DNA of 13,462 bases from an uncultured bacterium. GTDB lineage: Bacteria > Gemmatimonadota > Gemmatimonadetes > Longimicrobiales > RSA9. The position numbers and the translations under genes were made by a program. Location: contig CALKIP010000167.1 in NCBI GenBank assembly GCA_937995995.1, positions 1-13,462 on the forward strand. Reading direction: 5' to 3'. Positions 7,775 through 13,462 of the stretch are shown one piece after another. Position 1 is the first letter of the stretch; each line of letters begins with the position of its first letter. Under the pieces are notes generated by a model. The model was not told where the DNA came from. It did not search any database and saw only the letters and a list, made by a program, of their open reading frames with translations.

Positions 7775-10081
7775 CTACCGCGTCTCCACCTCCTCACCCG
7801 GCTTGTACGAGCGGATGAGCTTGCGGCGGATGTCACGCTCGGTGAAGGCGATGGTCTTCATCTCGCCACGCGCGAACATCTCGACCTGGTCGTCGAAGTG
7901 CGGCGACTCGGGGTCGTTCGTCTGGCCGTAGGCCAGGATGGTGTAGGCGCGGGGCGTCTTGCCGAACTCGACGGCGAAGGTCCAGCCGTCGCCGCCGCGC
8001 ACGACGCGCTTTCCGTCCTCGGCGTCGTTGAACCACATCACGCGGAAGCAGCCGAGGATGCCGTCGCACCCGCCGACGGGGACGTCGACGTCGCCGTAGC
8101 GCGCGCGGTGCACCTCGCCCCAGGCGACGTCCCAGGCGCCGTAGCGCTCGCGCGTCTTCTCGACGGCCCAGGCGAAGGCCTCGGCGGCGCGCTCGAGGTC
8201 GGCCAGCCCGTGGGGCGTGGTCGTCGGCTTCTCGATCGACCACGGCTCGCGGAAGAGCGACTCCGGCGTGGCCTCGAAGCCGGCCGACTCCGGCGTCGCC
8301 TCGGCCTTCTCGCCCGTCTCCAGGTAGCGCCACCACCAGGTCTCGAAGAGGACGCCGCCGCGGCTCTCGGGCGCGGTCGTGTTGTCCCAGGCGGCGATGA
8401 AGTCGATCGCACGGGCGATCTCGCCCGAGGGCTGCGTGGCCCGCACGGCGCGCACGAGATCGTCCTTGACCCGGTCGGCCAGGAGCATGCGGTAGTCGTG
8501 CTTGAGGCGGACGATCTCCTCGAGGCTGAACTTCTCGTCGTTGTGGATCAGCTCGAGGCTGAGCTGGCTGCGCAGCCGCAGCCGCGGCGGCGGGAAGTTC
8601 GCCGGGTAGCGCGCTGCATCGAACGGCTCGTTCAGATTCGTGAGGTGGAACGGGTCGTTCTCGTTCCTCACGTAGCCGCCTTCGGGGTTCGCGAGCTGCG
8701 GCAGCGAGTCCCACGGCACGTAGTGCGTCCAGATGTCATCCGAGCCGGCCGCGGGGATCGCCGTCGTGTCACCGCCCGGCGCGTGCGGCAGCACGGGGAT
8801 CTTGGTGTTCCAGACGTAGAAGATGTTCCCGTCGGCGTCGGCGTAGGTGAAGTTGGACGTGGCGCGGGCGTGCATCCGCATCGCGTCCTTCCACTCCTCC
8901 AGGCTCTGTGCGCGCATCATGCGCAGGAACTGCATCCCGCTCCTCCACTCGCCCTCGTCGGGCGCGCGCAGCACGTAGACCTTGCCGCCCTCTCGGGCGA
9001 CGACGGGCCCGAGCGCCGTGCTCCACAGCTCGCGCGTCTCGGTGCCGAGGGCGTCGCCGTTCCGGAACTCGACGGTCACGACTTCGCGGCGCAGCGGCAG
9101 CGACGCGCCGTCGAAGAGGTAGTGATCCGGCCGCTCGGGGTCGGCGTCCAGGGCGTAGACCTCGTCGGTGTCCGGGTAGTTGTTCGTCGTCGAGAAGCCG
9201 AGGCGCTCGTTGAAGCCGCCGATGACGGTGAACGGGCCGCCGATGCGGAAGTCGCCGTAGAAGTTGAGCACGCCGGGCACGGTGAGGTGCGCCTCGTAGT
9301 AGCCGGCGCTCCACGAGAGGTGCGGGTTGCGGACCAGGATCGCATTTCCCGACTTCGTGCGGCTCGGCGCGAAGGCCCAGGCGTTCGAGCCCTCGTCCGG
9401 GTGCCACGGGTACGTCGCATCCGGGCCGGCCTCGGGGCGGATCGCGGCGAGGGCGAGGACGCGCTCGTCGTCTTCCGCCGCGACCGTCTCGCCGGCCTGC
9501 TTCCGGAGCATCCGCTCGACCATGCGCCGTGCGCGGAAGACGTTCACCGTGCCGATGTCACGGGCGTGCACGTCGTGGCCGGTGAAGATCGGCTGGACCC
9601 ACTCCGGGAACTCCTCGGGGTGAAGCATGATGTAGTGGTTCACCCCGGCGGCGAAGCCCTCGAGCACGTCGCGTGTGTCGGCATCGAGGAGGTGGTACGT
9701 ATCGACCGCCCGTGCGTGCGTCAGGCGTGCCCGGAAGTCGCCCCCGATGCTGTCGTGGCCGAGGTAGCGGCCCAGCTCGCCACGCACGGCGACGAGGCCG
9801 CGCACCACGCGGAAGCCGTAGTCCTCGAGCTGCACGTAGGCCAGGCCGAAACCGCCAGCTCGCAGGTCCTCGGCGAGGATGTGCGGAACGCCGTACTCGG
9901 TGCGCCGGATCTCGACCCGCTCGGCCAGCTCCGGCTCGATCAGACCGAGGCGCTGGGCGGTGGCGGGGAGGGGCGAGAGCAGGGCGAACAGCAGTGCCGC
10001 GGCCAGGGCGCGGCCGAACGCGCGCGTCGGGGTGCGCCGTGCCCGGGCAAGCAGGCCGGCGACCGGAGTGCGATGATCCAT
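7775..10081 (-). CDS. Penicillin acylase family (S45) N-terminal-nucleophile hydrolase, exported
   Basis: An amide hydrolase of the family that includes penicillin G acylase and acyl-homoserine-lactone acylases, active in the periplasm after autocleavage. The 768-residue precursor has a signal peptide ending near residue 42 (ALAAALLFALLSPLPATA). The alpha chain includes RRTEYGVPHILAEDL (59-73) and YVQLEDYGFRVVRGLVAVRG (82-101). The processing site is DEGSNAWAFAPS, with Ser232 the expected beta-chain N-terminal nucleophile. Downstream lie NPHLSW (252-257), NFTYADADGNIFYVW (410-424) and RNENDPF (472-478), where the oxyanion-hole asparagine is expected. The start is the only suitable ATG (10081); its SD is poor. 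The substrate cannot be told from sequence. It stands alone, with a 173-base gap upstream and the long inverted repeat downstream. Confidence 0.92.
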   Translation of the reverse strand: MDHRTPVAGLLARARRTPTRAFGRALAAALLFALLSPLPATAQRLGLIEPELAERVEIRRTEYGVPHILAEDLRAGGFGLAYVQLEDYGFRVVRGLVAVRGELGRYLGHDSIGGDFRARLTHARAVDTYHLLDADTRDVLEGFAAGVNHYIMLHPEEFPEWVQPIFTGHDVHARDIGTVNVFRARRMVERMLRKQAGETVAAEDDERVLALAAIRPEAGPDATYPWHPDEGSNAWAFAPSRTKSGNAILVRNPHLSWSAGYYEAHLTVPGVLNFYGDFRIGGPFTVIGGFNERLGFSTTNNYPDTDEVYALDADPERPDHYLFDGASLPLRREVVTVEFRNGDALGTETRELWSTALGPVVAREGGKVYVLRAPDEGEWRSGMQFLRMMRAQSLEEWKDAMRMHARATSNFTYADADGNIFYVWNTKIPVLPHAPGGDTTAIPAAGSDDIWTHYVPWDSLPQLANPEGGYVRNENDPFHLTNLNEPFDAARYPANFPPPRLRLRSQLSLELIHNDEKFSLEEIVRLKHDYRMLLADRVKDDLVRAVRATQPSGEIARAIDFIAAWDNTTAPESRGGVLFETWWWRYLETGEKAEATPESAGFEATPESLFREPWSIEKPTTTPHGLADLERAAEAFAWAVEKTRERYGAWDVAWGEVHRARYGDVDVPVGGCDGILGCFRVMWFNDAEDGKRVVRGGDGWTFAVEFGKTPRAYTILAYGQTNDPESPHFDDQVEMFARGEMKTIAFTERDIRRKLIRSYKPGEEVETR

Positions 10082-10217
10082 GCGACGATCACATCCGTCT
10101 GGTTGAATGGTGTGGATGGGGTTGGAGTGTCGACAGAATAGACCGCGGCGGGGGTGGCAGCAAGGGAACGCGGATCCGGCGGGCACCGGTACCGGGCACG
10201 ACTCGGGCCCAGCGGCC

Positions 10218-10253
10218 CCGGCCCCGGCCGCGCGATGTCGGAGACGGGGCCGG
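10218..10253 (-). terminator. GC-rich hairpin after the secreted-protein gene
   Basis: CCGGCCCCG (10218-10226) and CGGGGCCGG (10245-10253) form a perfect 9-bp stem with an 18-base loop, directly after the stop codon at 10255-10257. No U-run follows on the minus strand, so intrinsic termination is uncertain. It may simply protect the 3' end. Confidence 0.4.
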
Positions 10254-10254
10254 C

Positions 10255-10824
10255 CTACCCGCCGCAGCGCTCCCGCAGTGCGACGACGCTCGTAGTCGCG
10301 CCGGGCCGGCCGGGCGCACCCTGGTTGCTCCACGCCCGGGCGGTGCCGACGTAGCGGTCGCGCCCCGTGCCGCGCAGCTCGATGTCGACACCGACGACGC
10401 CGGTCGTCCAGTGGAGGGCGAGCGTGCCGTTCTCCCGCACGCTCCAGTAGGCCTGAGCCGCGCGCCCCGTCCGCTGCAGCTCGGGCCGCGACGAGCGGAG
10501 GAGGAAGCGCGACCGCTCGCCGCCACCGGCCACGCGGACGGCCTCGAGCACGACCCGGTCCGGCAGCCGAAAGATCGGAGAGCGCGCGGGCTCCATCGCC
10601 GGCCGCCACGCCCCGACCTCCAGGCGGTAGCACCCGGGGTCCGCGAGGGCGGGGCTCGCCGCCGTCCACCTCTCCGCCGTGGAACGGCGTGGCGACCCGG
10701 CGATCGCCCTCGGCGTATCCACGGCCGGATGACCCGAAAGCTCCGCACCGGCTGCCGAGCCGTCCGCTTCCGATGGCAAGGCGCCGAGCGCCAGCGCTGC
10801 GGCGAGTAGGGCCACGATCCTCAT
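10255..10824 (-). CDS. Secreted beta-rich protein of unknown function
   Basis: The product is 189 residues with a signal peptide at 1-20 (MRIVALLAAALALGALPSEA). A low-complexity linker runs to about residue 60. A beta-rich domain follows, beginning CYRLEVGAWRP (65-75), with AYWSVRENGTLALHWTTG (125-142), VGVDIELRG and YVGTARAWSN, and a last cysteine at 187. Cys65 and Cys187 bracket the domain and may pair. The CYRLxxGxW opening, the central AYW and the W-T-T-G segment resemble a style I recognise from hypothetical Gemmatimonadota secreted proteins; I know no function. ATG 10824 is chosen because GGGAG lies six bases upstream and it begins the signal peptide cleanly; ATG 10845 has no SD. It follows the 65-residue membrane protein gene by 21 bases, probably as one operon. 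Confidence 0.75.
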   Translation of the reverse strand: MRIVALLAAALALGALPSEADGSAAGAELSGHPAVDTPRAIAGSPRRSTAERWTAASPALADPGCYRLEVGAWRPAMEPARSPIFRLPDRVVLEAVRVAGGGERSRFLLRSSRPELQRTGRAAQAYWSVRENGTLALHWTTGVVGVDIELRGTGRDRYVGTARAWSNQGAPGRPGATTSVVALRERCGG

Positions 10825-10845
10825 GCTCGGCTCCCGTCCCTCCAT

Positions 10846-11043
10846 CTACGGCTCGTCGCGCTCCGACTTCGCGCGCCGCCGTTCGTCCGCCGTCAGGATG
10901 ATCCCGAGCACGAGCCCGACCGCGATTCCGATCCCCATGCTGTCCGTCACCACGCCGACTCCGACGCCGATCGCGGTGGCCACCGCCAGGCGGAGCCACG
11001 AGCCACCTTCGCGGCGCTTCTCTTCGCTCTGACCTGATTTCAT
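10846..11043 (-). CDS. Small two-helix membrane protein
   Basis: This protein has 65 residues. A charged N-terminus (KSGQSEEKRREGG) precedes a glycine-rich helix at about 16-33 (VATAIGVGVGVVT). A second helix follows at about 37-51 (GIGIAVGLVLGIIL) and the tail is highly charged (ADERRRAKSERDE). The small-residue spacing suits tight helix packing. AGGAG lies seven bases before ATG 11043, supporting translation. I do not recognise a characterised family. It is probably co-transcribed with the secreted protein gene that follows. Confidence 0.7.
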   Translation of the reverse strand: MKSGQSEEKRREGGSWLRLAVATAIGVGVGVVTDSMGIGIAVGLVLGIILTADERRRAKSERDEP

Positions 11044-11194
11044 TCACCTGCTCCTGTCCGTACGTCGGATCGTGCCGCGGCGAGGCGAGCGGAGTCGCTG
11101 CAAGCAGCCCCGTACGCGGCGGCGCCGGGTTCGCTCCAAGCGGGTCGCGGACCGGCCGACGGCACGGCCCGCTGCCGCCGACGCAACGGCCCCC

Positions 11195-11479
11195 TCAGAA
11201 CGCGCGCTCCAACCCGCGCAGAATGCGCTGCGCCAGCTCACGGTCGTGTTCGACCAGGCGGTTCACGCGATCGTAGAGAAAATCCTTGAGCGCGGGCGCC
11301 TTCGCCACCATCTCCGCGGGGCTCGTGAGCGTCGTCTCGCCCTCGGCGATCTCGCGCAGAAGCGCCCACGGCCGCTCGAACTCCGTGCCGGGCGCCTGGA
11401 TGTCGAACGCCACGATCATCACGCGCACGGCCAGGGAAAAGGCGTCGAAGGCGACGTCGTCGAGCCGTTCCTCAGCCAC
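11195..11479 (-). CDS. Small acidic soluble protein of unknown function, GTG start
   Basis: A 94-residue, mostly helical protein without signal peptide or membrane segment. It has a hydrophobic core near 13-27 (AFSLAVRVMIVAFDI), a TSPAEMVAKAPALKDFLYDR stretch and an RELAQRILRGLERAF C-terminus. It starts at GTG 11479 with GGAG seven bases upstream and overlaps the end of the preceding membrane protein gene by eight bases, suggesting translational coupling. It probably works with that membrane protein. I do not recognise a family. Confidence 0.7.
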   Translation of the reverse strand: MAEERLDDVAFDAFSLAVRVMIVAFDIQAPGTEFERPWALLREIAEGETTLTSPAEMVAKAPALKDFLYDRVNRLVEHDRELAQRILRGLERAF

Positions 11480-11876
11480 GCGACCGCTCCGCTCTCAGTT
11501 CGAACCCGCGCACGATGACGTACGCGACCAGTGCGACCAGGAAGAAGACCAGGAGCATCCAGGCGATGCTCTGGAGCGTCTGGATGATGGTGCGGTAGAC
11601 CTCGAGGACCCAGTGGTTCGCATCGAGCACGGGAACGGGCACGTTGGGCCCGCGGAACCCCGGATCGATGAAGCGCTGCAGTTCGTAGATCCGCACCCCG
11701 CCCGAGATGCCGACCACCAGGATCGCGAAGATGACGTAGCGCTGCCACGCATCCCCGAGCTCCTCGGAGACGAGTCGATTGAGGATGCGCCGGATCGGCT
11801 CCCGGAACGCATACGCCACCGCCGCCGAGACCACTGCGGCGATCGCGAAGGTGACGATCAACAAGGTCAAGAACAC
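11472..11876 (-). CDS. Three-helix inner-membrane protein of unknown function, GTG start
   Basis: The product has 134 residues and predicted membrane helices at about 2-23, 46-62 and 100-123. Between helices 1 and 2 is an amphipathic basic segment (REPIRRILNRLVSEELGDAWQR). Between helices 2 and 3 is a polar segment with proline and aromatic residues (FIDPGFRGPNVPVPVLDANH). The tail is basic (ELRAERSRG). The GTG start at 11876 lies 14 bases after the creatininase-family stop; the stop codon is part of TAGGAG, and GGGGGGA is nearer the start. It overlaps the next gene by eight bases, so the three form one operon. I do not recognise the family. Confidence 0.75.
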   Translation of the reverse strand: MFLTLLIVTFAIAAVVSAAVAYAFREPIRRILNRLVSEELGDAWQRYVIFAILVVGISGGVRIYELQRFIDPGFRGPNVPVPVLDANHWVLEVYRTIIQTLQSIAWMLLVFFLVALVAYVIVRGFELRAERSRG

Positions 11877-11890
11877 GATCCCCCCAACTC

Positions 11891-12676
11891 CTAGCCCCAG
11901 CCCTCGCCCTGCCTGTCATAGAGATCGTCCGGATCGACCGCGTCGAGCTCGACCAGGAACTCGGCGATGCGCTCGGTCGCGGCGCGAACGAAAGCGGCCC
12001 CCTTCTCGGCGGTGGCGCCGTGGGGGTCGCCCACGCCGGTGTCGTCGGTGACCTCGCTCCACCGGCGCGGTGCCCACGCCCACCCCTCGCGGAAGGCGGC
12101 GATGCGCCACGGGCGCGCGGCGCCGGGGCCGGCCTCGTCCAGTGGGAGCACGAGCTGCGGCGCCAGGTGAAGCATCACGCTCGTCTCCAACTCACCGGCG
12201 TGGTCGCCGGGCTCGTCGAAGTAGCTCTGCGCGTCCACGCAGGTCCACCAGTTCACGGCACAGAGGAAGAGTTCCGTGTGCGTCTGGACCTCGCGGATGA
12301 TCGGCTTGAAGTCGTTGCCGCCGTGGCCGTTGAGCACCACGAGCTTCGTCACGCCGTGCCCCTCGAGCGAGTCGACCAGGTCGCCGAGGATCGATGCCTG
12401 TGTGCTCGGGTTCACGTTCAGGCAGAACGGGATGTCGAGCTGGCCGGTCTGTACGCCGAACGGCACCGCGGGGAGCACGACGACGCTCGCGCCCTCCTCC
12501 GTCGCCAGTCGCGCGGCTTCGGCCGCGATTTGACTCGCGTGCAGCGTGTCGGTGCCGTATGGCAGGTGGTAGTTGTGCGCCTCCGTCGCCCCCCAGGGGA
12601 GCACCGCCACCTCGAACGGTGTCTCGGCGACCGTCTTCCAGTTCGTCTCTTCGAGGATGTGGTCTCGTCCCGCCAT
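11891..12676 (-). CDS. Creatininase-family metal-dependent amidohydrolase
   Basis: This family hydrolyses cyclic or linear amides with divalent metals in the cytoplasm; members include creatininase, the formamidopyrimidine deformylase ArfB and the mycofactocin peptidase MftE. The 261-residue length is typical. Motifs in order: LPWGATEAHNYHLPYGTD (26-43), giving Glu32, His34 and Asp43 as likely ligands; VVLNGHGGND (113-122) with His118; DHAGELETS (158-166) with Glu162; and GVGDPHGATAEKG (214-226). The GHGG form instead of GHYE suggests it is not a true creatininase. Start ATG 12676 has only a weak SD (GCGAG). It is first in a three-gene operon with two uncharacterised genes, which does not reveal the substrate. 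Confidence 0.9.
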   Translation of the reverse strand: MAGRDHILEETNWKTVAETPFEVAVLPWGATEAHNYHLPYGTDTLHASQIAAEAARLATEEGASVVVLPAVPFGVQTGQLDIPFCLNVNPSTQASILGDLVDSLEGHGVTKLVVLNGHGGNDFKPIIREVQTHTELFLCAVNWWTCVDAQSYFDEPGDHAGELETSVMLHLAPQLVLPLDEAGPGAARPWRIAAFREGWAWAPRRWSEVTDDTGVGDPHGATAEKGAAFVRAATERIAEFLVELDAVDPDDLYDRQGEGWG

Positions 12677-12977
12677 GAATCTCGCCAGCGTAGCAAAGGA
12701 TCCGGTCGAACCTACACGTACATTTACGCGTGCCCGTGCCCATCAGCGGAAAATGGAGGCAGGGGCATGCATGCACGCTTGGTGTCAGCGATCCCCGGCG
12801 GGTACCTCGCTCCTCCGGCAACCGAGAGCGCGAGCCCACCGCAGAGCGGTCCGCACCACGATACGCCGCGCCGGCCGGACTGTCCAGAAAGCGGACGCAC
12901 GCGCCCGGGAACGGTTGTTGCGCCTGGCGCCTTCGACCGAGCCGAGCGCTATACCGATGGCACGGAAGGACAACACC
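12677..12977. other. Divergent intergenic region
   Basis: About 300 bases separate the leftward creatininase-family gene and the rightward lipoprotein gene. It should hold promoters for both, but I see no convincing -35/-10 pair. An AT-richer patch lies at about 12698-12732, and an isolated TATACC at 12949-12954 has no matching -35. The alternating palindrome GCATGCATGC is near 12766-12775. No supported gene is present. Confidence 0.5.
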
Positions 12978-13139
12978 ATGCAACGCACCACCATCGCCCT
13001 GCTCGTCCTGATCGCGTCGCTCTCCCTGGCCGGGTGCGAACTCGTCATGGACATCGCCAAGGTCGGGTTCTGGGCCGGCGTGATCGTCGTCCTGCTCATC
13101 GTCATCGTGATCTGGGCGATCGTGAGGATGATTCGGTGA
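12978..13139 (+). CDS. Small lipoprotein with one membrane helix
   Basis: A 53-residue product. MQRTTIALLVLIASLSLAGC ends in an LAGC lipobox with Cys20. After a short linker (ELVMDIAKV) comes a strong hydrophobic helix at about 29-50 (WAGVIVVLLIVIVIWAIV) and a basic end (RMIR). GGAAGGA seven bases before ATG 12978 fixes the start; the in-frame ATG at 12957 lacks an SD. The layout matches the next plus-strand gene. The function is unknown. Confidence 0.7.
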   Translation: MQRTTIALLVLIASLSLAGCELVMDIAKVGFWAGVIVVLLIVIVIWAIVRMIR

Positions 13140-13145
13140 AAGGCA

Positions 13146-13180
13146 GGGGATAGAGGATAGGGAATAGGGATAGGGGATAG
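13146..13180. repeat. Degenerate GGGGATA heptamer array
   Basis: Units read GGGGATA, GAGGATA, GGGAATA, GGGATA and GGGGATA, one of them a base short. The array fills the space between the two small lipoprotein genes, starting six bases after the first stop codon. It resembles the G-rich heptamer array at 280-328 in period and style. Confidence 0.7.
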
Positions 13181-13250
13181 ACTTCAGGGAGGAGGGGATG
13201 TGCGATTGCGAACTTCCTGGTTCCGGGCCGGGAGTACGGAGGCGATGATC

Positions 13251-13409
13251 ATGCGAGTTCTCCTGACCATGCCCATCGCACTGACCGGCGCGATCGCGCT
13301 GGCCGGGTGCAGTCCGGCCCAGGGCGAAGGCGGGGGCGGATTCTGGATCGCGCTGCTGGTGCTGGTGGTAGTGCTCCTCGCGCTGGGGTTCCTTTCGCGT
13401 CGAAGCTGA
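13251..13409 (+). CDS. Second small lipoprotein with one membrane helix
   Basis: A 52-residue product. MRVLLTMPIALTGAIALAGC ends in an LAGC lipobox with Cys20. Then come a glycine-rich linker (SPAQGEGGGG), a hydrophobic helix at about 31-47 (FWIALLVLVVVLLALGF) and LSRRS. GGAGG at 13238-13242 lies eight bases before ATG 13251. The ATG at 13245 is too close to the SD and the one at 13200 lacks support. It has the same layout and cysteine position as the gene at 12978-13139 but little identity outside the signal. The function is unknown. Confidence 0.7.
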   Translation: MRVLLTMPIALTGAIALAGCSPAQGEGGGGFWIALLVLVVVLLALGFLSRRS

Positions 13410-13425
13410 TGCGGCGTGTGGGAGC

Positions 13426-13462
13426 GCGCCACTCGCACGCGCCACTCGCACGCGCCACTCGC
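13426..13462. repeat. 13-bp tandem repeat at the right edge
   Basis: The unit GCGCCACTCGCAC occurs at 13426-13438, at 13439-13451 and as an 11-base partial at 13452-13462, all identical. The array starts 17 bases after the lipoprotein stop codon and is cut by the window edge, so the copy number is unknown. Confidence 0.85.

Noticed and set aside
7504..7836. Upstream extension of the peroxiredoxin N-terminal half to 7836
   Set aside because: The extension crosses the long palindrome and the end of the acylase gene and adds serine/aspartate repeats translated from it. ATG 7503 has an ideal SD and starts the signal peptide.
7394..10141. 915-residue plus-strand frame opposite the acylase
   Set aside because: It is a shadow frame. 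The minus strand encodes a clear penicillin-acylase-type protein with signal peptide and GSNAW nucleophile, and the plus translation resembles no family.
10082..11047. N-terminal extension of the acylase frame to 11047, giving 1090 residues
   Set aside because: The extra part is low-complexity and overlaps two other supported genes in different frames. The signal peptide begins at the ATG at 10081.
12926..12954. Possible plus-strand promoter with TATACC at 12949-12954 before the first lipoprotein gene
   Set aside because: No acceptable -35 at 16-18 bases; the best candidates are 12 or 29 bases away.

Overview
The window is GC-rich, chromosomal-looking DNA. It carries SusC/RagA and SusD/RagB-type outer-membrane uptake genes, many small exported proteins with recurring Gemmatimonadota-like sequence styles, and short-period G-rich intergenic repeats. 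This points to a member of the Gemmatimonadota or a near relative. That placement is inference from protein style, not from a marker gene. Almost every gene reads on the minus strand; only two tiny lipoprotein genes at the right end read on the plus strand.

Reading leftward along the minus strand, region by region: (1) 12676-11195: a creatininase-family amidohydrolase, then a three-helix membrane protein and a small soluble protein in one tight operon (14-nt gap, then 8-nt overlap, both downstream genes starting with GTG). (2) 11043-10255: a 65-residue two-helix membrane protein and a secreted beta-rich protein of unknown function. (3) 10081-7775: an exported penicillin-acylase-type N-terminal-nucleophile hydrolase. 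(4) 7732-7668: a long inverted repeat built from hexamers. (5) 7503-6913: a secreted peroxiredoxin whose peroxidatic cysteine codon is an in-frame UGA. (6) 6812-5298: trpE, anthranilate synthase component I. (7) 5238-405: a near-consensus sigma-70 promoter, a leader of about 280 nt, susC, susD and a strong hairpin terminator. (8) 188-1: the start of a second SusC-type receptor that runs off the left edge. On the plus strand, 12978-13139 and 13251-13409 encode two analogous small lipoproteins, each with one membrane helix, and a 13-bp tandem repeat fills the right edge.

The most notable item is the peroxiredoxin. Conventional gene calling would split it into two fragments (a signal peptide plus N-terminal half, and a headless C-terminal half). 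The frame is continuous apart from one UGA, and that UGA falls exactly where the family has its catalytic cysteine. Starting 14 nt downstream, inside the coding sequence, is a perfect 7-bp hairpin whose 8-nt loop begins CG; its geometry fits the bacterial SECIS consensus. I read it as a selenocysteine-containing, exported, cysteine-free peroxiredoxin. No selenocysteine machinery genes lie in the window.

The susC-susD pair would form an outer-membrane uptake complex with TonB energy, and the partial neighbour suggests tandem receptor systems. The ribosome-binding sites of both SusC-type genes lie inside short hairpins, which hints at translational control of these abundant proteins.
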